Source: Odobenus rosmarus divergens (taxonomy: Eukaryota > Chordata > Mammalia > Carnivora > Odobenidae). Taken from it: 64,000 bases of DNA. Made by a program: the position numbers and the translations under genes. Below, in pieces: positions 37,130 through 49,200 of the stretch. Within the stretch, counting starts at the first letter, position 1; each line of letters begins with the position of its first letter. Under the pieces are notes generated by a model, which saw only the letters and a program-made list of their open reading frames with translations, was not told the DNA's origin and did no database searches. Location of the stretch: positions 2,596,234 to 2,660,233 of the forward strand of contig NW_004450277.1 of assembly GCF_000321225.1 (NCBI RefSeq). The letters are read 5' to 3'.

Positions 37130-37164
37130 CTCTCTTGGGGTAGGGGCTCTAGTTCGACTGTTCT

Positions 37165-37290
37165 CTAGGGCATTCTAGGGGGGGTCACAGAGCCGTGCAC
37201 ACGCACTCGGTACAGGCAAGTGAAGCGTGGGTTCCCCCAGTTGCTCGATATCTTCACCTTGACAGCCCCAAAAGCTCGGGCAAGCTGGTT
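37165..37290 (-). CDS. SUN5: SUN5 coding exon 13 and stop
   Basis: The acceptor is CTCTTGCAG. The product is [20 protein letters not shown], then [20 protein letters not shown] and Pro, then TAG at 37165-37167. The SUN domain is complete. The tail after HGSV looks about ten residues shorter than the human tail as I remember it. Confidence 0.93.
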   Translation of the reverse strand, partial: NQLARAFGAVKVKISSNWGNPRFTCLYRVRVHGSVTPPRMP

Positions 37291-40200
37291 CTGCAAGAGA
37301 CTCACAGACATGGAGCCATTGGCTTCCACTCTGCCTTTCCAGAGGGGTGTTTGGAAGTGGAAAGGAAGGCTCCCATTTCACAGGTGGGAAAACTGAGGCT
37401 CAGAGAGGAGAATGGACTGTCCTGAAGCCACACAGGAAATTGATACTCAGGGGCTGGGATGGAAGGTGCTGAGGCCAGAAGGACGGATATACTGTGATTG
37501 AGAAAGTGTCCCAGGCTTGGGGCCCTGGTACATATGGCTGTGGGACCCCAGGGCAAATCACTGCCCCCCCTGGGGTCTCAGTTTCCCCCCTCTGAAAGAT
37601 GGGAGGGTTAATATCTGCTTCCCAGGTTTGCTGTGGGCATGAAACAAGATCCTGGAGCTAGCTGGCCTGCCACCTGGTAGACGCTCAGTGAGTGCTGCCC
37701 TCTCCTCTTTTTGCCCGCCCCCCCCGCCCCGCCCTGAGAGGGGATGGAGCCCAGTGCAAAAGCTGGGGCCTTGGCCTTTGAGATCTCACTGGATGCTTTG
37801 AACCTCCCAGGGAATTACAAAGGGGAACCTGAGGCCTAGAGAGGAAGGGAATGGCCCAAGATCACGCAGATTTGTGGGGTCAGGGTTTGGGTCAGTGTCA
37901 GCCTGAGTCTCAAAGCCATTCTACCAGCTACCCCTCGTGTCCTGCTTCTGTTCCCAACTTCCGCCCCTTTCAGGCCTCCATTGGATCAGGAGCTGATAAC
38001 GGGGTCTCCCAGGATGGAGACGCTAAGTTGGAAGCCAGCAACCCTGGCCCAGCAGGCCCCTCCTGTTTCACATCTGCTGTCCCTGGAGGAACTGCAGCGT
38101 GTGGGCTCCGGGGCAGGTCGGGGGAATGATGTATTGGCCAGAAGCTGGGTGGATCTCATCGGGGTCCCACTTTTGGCCCCGGGCAGTAGCTCCATGCTCT
38201 GAGCCTCAGTTTCCTCACTTGTCAAATGGGCTAGTGACAGTTGTACACACCCGAGGCTACTGGGGGGACGAAATGGGGTTCCCTGGGGAAAGCCTTGCAC
38301 ATGGTGTACGTTCAATATGTGCTCGACATGGGCAGCTTTTCTCCGGTACCTGGAGCTGAAACATCTGAATGATGTTTTCCGGCTGAAACTGAAATGCCCC
38401 CAGGAACACCTCCTCCCTGGGAGACCCTTCCATGCCCTGTAGAATCAGAACCAAGGAGAAAGTATCAGGTACGAGGAGGGCCTTCAGAGGGTGCTGCCCC
38501 TCTCCAGCTGAGACTTGCATACCTCCCAGGATGGGGAACTCCCTACCTCTTTGGGCATCATTCCACTACAGCACAGAATAATGGATAGGAAAGAGCACTT
38601 GACTGGGAATCAAAAGCCTGAGGGTCCTCTTCTAACTCTGTCACTGACTTGTAGGATTTGAGTGTTTCCCTGACCCTTTTCTGGACCTCAGTTTCCTTGT
38701 CAATGGTCCCTGAAGACCAAACTGGGTCTGAAAAGCTTGGCTTGAAATAAAATAGCTGCTTATCGCCCATCCTCAAAGGCTGTGATCAGCTCCGAACCTG
38801 GCCACCCTCAGCCTTGACAAAGCCTCAGCCAGCCTCTCTAGCCTGGTGGGTTGTGCTGATGGAGTGCCCGGAGCCCCACCATATGAGGCTGTCCCCTTAG
38901 CCAAGCCTTGCTCCCTGCTGGGGCGTGCTCACGTAAATGACGAAGTCCTTGGGAGCAGTGTCCAGGCTGCCCGACAGCGAGATGGTTTTGGGGATGTGCT
39001 GCAGTGTCAGGTTGGACAGGTAGACCTTCTGGGCCAGTCGGATGGTCACCTGGCCTCGGTCCCCAGAGAAGGCCCAGCAGTTGCCAGGTGTCATGTTGGG
39101 CTGGAAGGGGCAGGTGCAATGGGGGCCATGCTGGGTGGGTGGGTGAAGGTGAATTCCTTGTCCCACCCTGGCTCACCTAGATCTCTTTGCCTCCTGGATG
39201 AGCCAGATCCTTCCACCTACAAAGCTTAGGTCAAGCACCACCAACTCCAGGAAGCTCCCCTGACTGCCAGCAGCAAGAATGAGCCTTCCGCTCAGCCCGG
39301 CACAGGGAGGACAGGAGCCTGCTTGGGGCCGTGAGGGTTCCTTGACCCTCAGATCTTGAGGCATGGGTGGCGGGCCCCTTCCAGTGCCGAAGCAGGCTGT
39401 CCCTTCCCTGCCCCTGCCCCGTCTCTGTCTTGTGTTCTTACCTCTCCCCCACCCCAGGGCCCCACCCCCTTTGCACACACCCCCAGTGTCCACTTCCAGG
39501 TCCTGCTCCCAGAACCCTGACCACACCCCTGCCACCCTCTCCTCATCCCCCCAGCCCCCCTGCCTCGAGGATCACATCCGGGGGCTGCGCATAGTTCCAC
39601 AGCCGGATCCAGTTCCAGTAGGAGCGAGCCTTGTCGTGGTTGTACGTGGCTGACGTTTGCTCAAAGTCGATGGAGGCCCCTGTTTGGGAGGGAAGGTCTG
39701 GTTGGGCACTGATCATGCGCCAGGCGAGCGCTTTGGGTGAGTCACTGGCCCTCTCTGGACTTCGGTGTTCTCTGGGAAATGGGAGCAAGAAGAGCAGCAA
39801 CAATAGGAATGCTAACATTCACCTCCTGGGGTTGCTGTGAGGAGCAAAGGAGTTAACCCAGCAAAGTCCTTCCCTCAGAGCCTCATTAATGACAGCCTCC
39901 TCATTATTCTGATGGCTATTGTTAGGCCTATTGCACAGAGGAGGGCACTCCTGCCCTGAGAGCTTAAGCCAATGCCCTCTGACCCCACATGCCCTTGGGC
40001 CCGGGCCAGTCCACCCTGCCCGCCCGGCCTCGCCTCCTTCCGCCTGCCCCTCGCGTGCTCCTGCTGCATCCCCACAGGGGTACCTTCACTTGGGCTCCCC
40101 TGGGTCGGGAATACTTTTCCCTCCTGGCCAGGTCTCAACTCAAACGTCCTCCCGCACCACCCTCTGCCCGGGTCCCCTCTCTCCCAGCCACCTGCTCTGG

Positions 40201-43200
40201 TTTTCCACAGCACTGATTCCCACCCACAATTGTTCTCCCTGACGTGGGGCAGGTGCGGCTCTGCTGGCCTCTGGGTCTGGAGGATGGTGAGTGGGTAGAG
40301 GGGTCATGGGGGGCCTTCTCTCCCTGCCTCAGCCCCCCTTTCAAGACAACAGAAAATTGTAGCAAGAGAACCATCTGGGGGCCAGAGGTTAGCTCTGACC
40401 GTGAACTTCCCAGCAGCAGAGAGTGCACCAGACCAGAACTGAAATCCATCCTCTGAAGAGTTTCTGGGGAAACTTGATGCCGGCAGATTGTTGTGGTGTG
40501 GGGGGTGGGGGATGAGGGGGAGTCACTTACCTATAGATTTTAGGGCAAAGTCTGGCTTTTCAATAAAATCTCCTTGTATCATCTTCATTATTTTCTGGGC
40601 AATTTTTTCCTGAGGAGGCAGAAAACACAGGCTGTGTGCTGATGTGTTCTGACAGGTCACGTCCACGCGTGTGTTCACACCAAGTGACAGGTGACTGCAG
40701 GAACTCTCTTCTCCTTACCTGTTTACCCCTGCCTGTGGAGACCGTGGCTGGTCCTGGCAGAAGACCACCCAGTCACCCCACTGTGAGGAGGCCCAGGTGA
40801 CACAGAGCCATCCCTACCCCCCTCCCCACTGGGTTTCTTCAGCGCTTCCACGTGCATCATGATAGGGTGTCCCACTTGGGACAGGACTCTTAGTGAAGTG
40901 AAGAGGCAGGGGGTTTGGAGTCAGACAAACTTTTACTGCTGTGGGGCTTTGGGCTAGTTACTGCCCCTCTGAATCTTGGCCTTCTTTGTTTTTTTTTTTT
41001 TTTGAAGATTTTATTTATTTATTTGACAGAGAGAGACACAGTGAGAGAGGGAACACAAGCAGGGGGAGAGGAAGAGGGAGAAGCAGGCTTCCCACGGAGC
41101 AGGGAGCCCGATGTGGGGCTCGATCCCAGGACCCTGGGATCATGACCTGAGCCGAAGGCAGACGCTTAACGACTGAGCCACCCAGGCGCCCCAATCACCC
41201 CCATTTTAAAGATAAGAATATTAAGGCACAAAAGGTAATGTGTGCAAGGTCACACAGCTGGTAAGAGGCAGAGCCAGGCATTTTGGTCCCAGTGTTTGGG
41301 CGCTTAGCTACTACACTCTCCTGCCAGATAAAGACTGCAAAGCACTTAGCACAGCTGGTACTCAGTAAATGCTGGCTATTAATTTTATTAGACTCTTCAA
41401 AACTGTGGCAGATTGTATCTCCCCAAAATGGCCACAACAAAGTCTCCTGTAACACACTTTTCTCTCAATATGACTTTGATACTCTGTCTGTTGAGAGGTG
41501 GGCCTGTGGCTCTGGCAGAGGTGATGTCATGTGACTTCTGGACTAAGCCTAAAAGGGGGTACAGCTCTACTTGGTTCTCTGGGGACGCTCACTGTTGGAA
41601 GCCAGCTACCATGCTGTGAGGAAGCCCACACAACACTGAGAACACATGTATGAGTGCTTTAGTCAACAGCCCTGAGTTCCCAGCTGATAACCAATATCAA
41701 CTTCTAGACATGTGAGTGAAGATGCTTCCAGATGGGTCCAGATACAGTTACCAAGTCACCCCAGGCTTCAAGTCTTCCCAGGTGAGCCTCAGGCATTGTG
41801 GAGCAGTGACAAACCATTCCCACTGCATCCTATTTGAATCCCTGACCCACAGAATCTCTGAGCATAATAAAATGATTGTTTAGCACCACCAAGTTTTGGA
41901 GCAGTTTGTTGTGTGGCAGTAGTAACTAGACTAGCCACAGGGTTACAGGGCAGTGATTATGATTTGTTTTGTTGATGTGGAAACTCAGAAAGTTTGGTGA
42001 CTGGCCTAAGCTCCAAAAGGTAAGAAAAGATATTGCATCCATAAAACAAGAATAGAAATCTATGAAAAGGAACACCCAGAAAGAAAAAAAAAAGAAAATT
42101 CTTAGGAATTCAGAATATATTAACAAAAATGAAAAACCCAGTAGAAGTTTTGGTAGATAAAGCTGAGATTATGTTCTCAATTTCAGAACAAACAAAGAGA
42201 AGAAAACAGGGAGAAATGGAAGAAAATAGAGGATGAGTTCAGGAATTTAACATCCAAATTAAAGGAGCTTCAAAAATGAGACTAAAACAAATATGGCTGG
42301 GGGGGGAAACACCCATTTAATCGCATGAGTAAAGAACACTTTTTAGGACTAAAGGACATGAGTTTCCAGATTGTAATGGCCCCAAGTGTAGCCAGCCCAT
42401 AGGCAAATTATCATGACTTTAAGATGTAAGGTGAGATGTAGAGCTTCCAGGTAAGATGTAATAAGTTACAGAGGATCAATGCTCCGAATAAAAACAACTA
42501 GGAAAGGCCATATGGTTTACTAAATCATATTTTAAAGCCACCACTGAGCTATGGGAGCAATGAGGACCAGAGGGATTAAAATTATAGAGAGGAGAGAACC
42601 ATTCTGAAATCTGCTAACAATATTTTAACCCCTGGGGGCATTTGATAATTCTGGGCATGAGCTGAAGACGTGGACTTAAGCTGAACAAGGGCTGCTACTG
42701 GTGAAAGAGAAAGCAGCAAAGATTTTAATAGTCACACAGGACTAAAAAGGCAAAATTGGAGACTTGATGAGCCTCAAACCTGAACAGTTTTCCCTATAAG
42801 ATGTTAACTGAAACCCAGAACTATGGAAGGGGCTAAAGAGCTACCTTGAAAACTTCTGAAAGACAGAGTAAAACTTCCCAGTCTCACAATGCTTGGGAAA
42901 CCAAGTCCCTTTCAGTGAGGGGACCTCAAAACAAAATAAGCAAGAGATTAAAGCCCTACAAAAGTCTTCTTAGTATATATCAGAATCATTTGGAGGGCTT
43001 GTTGAAACACAGATGGTTGGTTTCCATCTTCAGTAGGTCTGAGGAGGGCCCCTTGATTTGAATTTCTAATATTTTCCCAGGTAATGCTGATGCTGCTGAT
43101 ATGGGGGTCACACTCTGAGAACCACTGCCCCAGGAGGAGTGGTGAATCAATACTCAGAAGCTTTAGCTGCACCTGAGGGCACTAAACCAATTATGGGCAC

Positions 43201-46200
43201 AATTAGAGGCTGAGAATCCAAGCTTGCCCCTGGCAGAGAAGGTTACCCCTGGGGTCAGAGATTTTGAATTGATGCAGGGTTGGAAGACAAAATTGGAGAC
43301 TTGAGAAGCCTCAGACATATGCTCAGTCTTTCCCATCAAGACATCTACCAAAAGTTTGAAGCTGCATGGGCATGACATTGAAGGGTTAAGCTGAAACCTC
43401 TGACTAAATCTTATACAAATTGCAATCCAGGTCTGAACCAGCACAATGAAGATCTACATAGAAGTGATCAGTGTATTCATCTTCCTTACAAAGAAAAGGG
43501 AGAACTCTCTCTAGTTGAAGTTATAATTATCCGGAGCATACAGTTCTTTTGTATACAATGTCCAGAAAAACGCTAAAAAATTTCTGGACATGAAGATACA
43601 AGACCATATGATTGATACTCCAAAGAAAACCAGATAATAGAAAAAGACCATAGATGATCCAAATATTGGATTTAGCAGACAAGGATTTAAAAATATCTAT
43701 GACAAAATGTTAAATAAAAGAAAAAATGGACACCATAGATGAGATGTTAGAGAATTTCACCACAGAATTAAAATTTATGAAAAAGAATCAAATATATATT
43801 CTAGAACTAAACAATGCAACATATGAAATTAAGAACTTCCTGGAAAAAGTTTAATAGTAGATTGGACAGAACAGAATACAAGATCATTAGTGAACCTGAA
43901 GAAATGTGAATAGAAAACATCAAAAACTTAAGCACATAGAGAAAAAGAATGAAAATCAAACACACCAGGTAATAGCATAGGAATTATGTGGAACACACTC
44001 TAAAATTCTAGCATAGATGTAATTGGAGTCCCAGGAGAGGAGATAGATAATGGGGAGGAAACAATATTTTAAGACATAATAGCTAAGGAATTTAAAAAAC
44101 TATTGAAAAACATCAACCCATAGATCCAATAAGCTCAGCAACCCCACCCCAAGCAAGTTAAATATAGAACATTGGAAATAAAAAGAACATCCTACAAACT
44201 CCCAGAGATAGGAAAAAAAAAAAACAGATCATACTCAAAGGACCAATAATAGCACTATTACACTTCTCAACAGCAACAGTATAACTAAAACACAATAGTG
44301 GAATTCTTTTGAAATTTTTAGGGGAAACTTTCCTATCTAGAATTCTACACGCAGCCCAACTACCAGTCAAATGCAAGGGTAAAATAAAGATATTTTCAAA
44401 TGTGCAAGTTCTAAGCAAATTAATAATTCTCCTATTTCACTCTCTTTCAGGAAGTTGTTGGGGGATGTGCTCCAACAAAAGCTGAGAAATAGAAAAAAAG
44501 GCATTAAACGAAGAGAGAAGTCAGATGTTTGGGAGCAGAATGGCCAGGATCTCACCTCGTCTGACATGGCTTCCATCAACTGGAGCTTGGCGATGAGCTG
44601 GGTCATGTTACCTCGGAGGTCCTGGATTTCCCCAGTGTGATGCCGCACCTTCTCCTGGTACATTCTTACGAGAAAGGAGTTAAAACATGGACCAACTGAT
44701 TTGTGATGCTGCTATTGTCACCCTCAGCTTCTACTTTTGTCAGTCAGCCCACAAAGAATTAGCCTCGGATTTTCTCACTCTCCTGGGCCCATCTCTGGCC
44801 CTATCCAGCAGGTTCTTATCTCTAAAATATTACTCATGCTCTTCCTCTTACTTGGAATATTTTAAAATTCAACTTACTCCTTCCAAATATTCGAGTATTT
44901 TGTTTGCCACTAAGGATGCTGCCACCAGGTGGTATCTTGTTGGTTAAAATTTCTCCTCAGCTACCATTTGCTGAGGGCTAAACTTAGGCCAGGAATTATT
45001 CAGGACAGTTTACATCTTCTTTAATATTGATAATTACCCAGAGCAAGGTGGGTGTTATGCCTCATCTCATAAATGAGAAGTCAAAGGCCCAGAGAGGTGA
45101 AGTAACTTGCAAAAGTTTAACCATGTAGGAAGTATGGGAGCTGGGATTTAAACCTAGGTTGGTCTGACAGCAGAACCCACATTCTTAGCCAATACATCAC
45201 AGGACCTAGATATAATTATGGTGTTTAGGTGATAATAAGACTATTTAGCAGATTCTTCTTACCTCAAGCTCTGCAGTGGACTATTTATGCTGTCATCCTG
45301 GTAGGGTATTGAGGAAAGCAAGGGATCTTTTTCAGATGCCCTAATCTGGGCCCAGTAGAACTTTATCCATCCATTCTCCTACAACCATAAATCCATCCAT
45401 TCATCCACCTTCCCATTTACTCTTCCATCCATTCACCCACCTACCATCTATCCAAAATCCAATATACCTTCCATTTTAAATCCATTCATCCACATCCATC
45501 CACCCTTCCACCCATCCACCATCCCATCCAACCACCCTTGCCCACTCATCTACTCTTCCATTTATCCAACCTTCTTTAACCATCCACCCTCCTACCCATC
45601 TAACTTACCTTATATATTGACCCTTCCAACAATCCTTTCACTTTGCCATCTATCCAACCTCTCAGCAACCATCCATCCATCCATCCATCCATCCATCCAT
45701 CCATCCATCCATTTACCCACCCGTATATCCCATCTGCCCTCTCATCGGTCCATTTTCTCATCCATCCCATCTTCCATTCATCTGTCCATCTATCCCCCCA
45801 GCCATTTCCCTACATCCTTGCATCCGTCACTTCCATTGCCCCATCCACTCTCCCTCCATTCCACATTTCCTTCTGATCATCTGGTCAACTAACACTGATA
45901 GTGACAACCCTGTGCCCAGAGCTGAGGTGGATATTGCTGGAGTGAATCAGACCTGGCTCTGTCTTCAAGAGCTCCCAATACAATTGGGAAAATAGTCATG
46001 ATTATAGAAGATTGCATTCATGATTACAGAAAATTGTGGGAGGAAAGGGGAATGTCATCACCTCCACCTGTAATTTCTGAGGGAAGTGACACTTTAGCTG
46101 AATTTTGACGTATATGAAGGAGTCTAAAAGGAGAGAAGAGGAGAGGGAGGGACAAGCTCCTCAGATCCCCTTCTCGTTAGCCCTTCTGAGACTCTACGGT

Positions 46201-49200
46201 CCTCTGACAGGGATCTCTGGCCACTGATTTCTTCCTCCTTTCTCCCCAGGAACCACAAAGCAAATGGTCTCATTTCATTTGAGCAGAAGAACAAACTGCC
46301 TTGCATAGAGAGAAAATTGTGTTCCATCCTCACTCTCCCACTTTAGGAGGGAGATTTGGCAAAGGAAAGATAGGTAACCTCTGGGAGTAAGTGACAGGAG
46401 AGTCCTGTAAGAAGAAGGACGATTGCATCTGGTCTTTTAAAGTCACATTTTGGTGGGAGAGATGGGTTCCAGGTGGGTGGCATGGCAGAGGCAGAGATTT
46501 GGGGCTGGGATGAGTCAGGAACTGATCAGGGTCCAGATGTGGTGAGAGTGAGAGAAGCTGATGGAGGCAACATTGCCTAGTTGGGGTGAGGTTAGTCAGT
46601 GGTGGGGCCTGAAGAGTGCACACACTCACCTGCCAGACTTCCATTTTGGATGGTAAGTGCATAGAAAACATCCAGAATCCTGTGGGGCCAGGAGAATGAG
46701 AGTAAGCCATGTAAGATGAAAGGTTAAAAGCTTAAGCTCTGGCATTAAGGTATCTGGATTCAAATCCCAGCTTTGGCACTAACATCGCGCAACTTTGGAA
46801 GAACTTATTTAATCTCTCTATACCTAAATTTCCTCCTCTGTAAAATGGGAATAACAGTAATATCCACTTCATGGTTAAGCGATATCATATATGCAAAGTG
46901 TCTCACATAAACCAAATAATCCATGTCCTGTCTCCCTCCCCATTCCACTGGGGAGAATTGGTGAAGAAAAGAAAATGAGATGGTCTTCCCTGCATATTAT
47001 GATCTCTGTGCTGCCTGAAATCCTACCATTCAAGCCATTATCAAAAATCTTTAAAACCTATTCATCGTTCATGATAAAACAATCAACAAACCAGGAATAG
47101 AATGGAACTCCCTCAATTTGATAAAGCCCATTTATGGAAAACCCACAGCCAATAACATACTTAATGGTAAAAGACTGGATGCTTTCTTCCTAAGGTAAGG
47201 AAGAAGACAAGTATGTCTACTCTTGTTGTTTCTTTTTTTTTTTTTTAAGATTTTATTTATTTATTTGAGAGAGAGTGAGGGAGAGCACAAGCAGGGAAGA
47301 GGGATAAGTAGGCTCCCTGCTCGGGGAGGGAGCCCAATATGGGGCTCAATCCCAGGACCCTGGGATCATGACCTGAGCCGAAGGCAGATGCCTAACCAAC
47401 TGAGCCACTGAGGCACCCTTACTCTTGCTATTTCTATTTAACATTGTCCTGAAGCTTTTAGCCAGGTCAATTAGTCAAAAAAAAAAAAAAAAAAAAGAAA
47501 AAAAGAAATAAAAGGCAGATGACATAACCTTGCATACAGAATCCTGAAGTATCTAAGACTGGGTGTCTTGCCCAGTGTCAGAAGTAATAAATGAATTTAG
47601 CAAGGTTGCAGGATACAAGATCAGTATGTGAAGATCAATTATATTTCTAAACACAAGCAATAAACAATCTGAAAATGAAATTAAGAAAACAATTCCATTT
47701 ACAATAGCATCTCAAAAAATAAAATACTTGGAATAAATTTAACACAAGTGCAAACCTTGCACTCTGAAAAAAACAAAACATCATTGGAGGAAATTAATTA
47801 TTATCTCTATGTCTATAGAGATATATGTCAATAATGGAAAGACAACCCATGTTCATGGACTGGAAAACTTAATATTGTTAGGGTGACACTACTCCCTGGG
47901 GCGCCTGGGTGGCTCAGTCGTTAAGCGTCTGCCTTCGGCTCAGGTCATGATCCCAGGGTCCTGGGATCGGGCTCCCTGCTCAGCGGGAAGCCTGCTTTTC
48001 CCTCTCCCTCCCCCTGCTTGTGTTCCCTCTCACCCTGTGTCTCTCTCTGTCAAATAAATAAACAAAATCGTAAAAAAAAAAGTGACACCACTCCCCAAAT
48101 TCATCTATGAATCAATGCAATCGCCCTCAAAATCCTAGTAGCCTTTTTTTAAGAAATGGAAAAATTGATCCTAAAATTCATTTGGATATGTAAAGGACTA
48201 TAACTGCCCAAATAATTTAAAAAGAACAAGTTGGAGAACTCAAACTTCTGGATTTCAAAACTTACTACAAAGTTATAGCAATCAATCCAGGGTAGTACTG
48301 GCAAATAGCTAAACATATAGATCAAGGGAATAAAATTAACAGTCCAGAAATAAACCCTCACATTTATGATCAATTGATTTTCAATAAGGGTACCAGACAA
48401 TTCAATAAGGGAAAAAAATAGTCTTTTCAATAAATGGAACAACAGGATATCTACATTCAAAAGAATGGAGCTGGACCCTTACCTCACACCATATGCAAAA
48501 ATTAACTCAAAAATGGATCACAAACCTAAATGTAAGGGCTAAAACTATACAAATCTTGGAAGAAAAAGTGGGAGTAAATCTTTATGGCTTTAGGTTAAGC
48601 AATAGTTTCTTGCATCTGACATTAAAGCACATATATGACAAAAGAAAATATAGATAAACTGGACTTTATCAAAATTTTAAAAATTTGGGATGCCTGGGTG
48701 GCTCAGTCGGTTAAGTGTCTGCCTTCGGGCTCAGGTCATGATCCCAGGGTCCTGGGATTGAGCCCTGCATCGGGCTCCCTGCTCCGTGGGGAGTCTGCTT
48801 CTCCCTCTCCCTCTGCCTCTTCCTCAGCTTGTGTGCTCTTTCTCTTTCTCTCTCTTTCACTCTCTCAAATAAATAAATAAAATCTTTTTAAAAAAATTTA
48901 AAAATTTGTGTCACAAAGGAGACCATCAAGAAAGTGAAAAGACAACCCACAGAATGGGAGAAAATACTTGCAAATTGTATATCTGATAAGGGACTTGTAT
49001 CCAGACTACATAAGAAACCTTTTCAACTCAATAATAAAAAGACAAACCAATTTAAAAATGGGCCAAGATCTGAATAGACATTTCACCAAAGAAGATCTAC
49101 AAATGACCAACAAGCCCATGAAAAGATGCTCGACATCGTTAGTCATTAGAGAAATGAAATAAAAACCACAGTGAGATACCACTTCACCTCCTCCCCAAAT

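Noticed and set aside
45370..45890. Regular CATC spacing as a possible CRISPR-like array
   Set aside because: It is a tetranucleotide microsatellite in a mammalian intron with no spacer structure.
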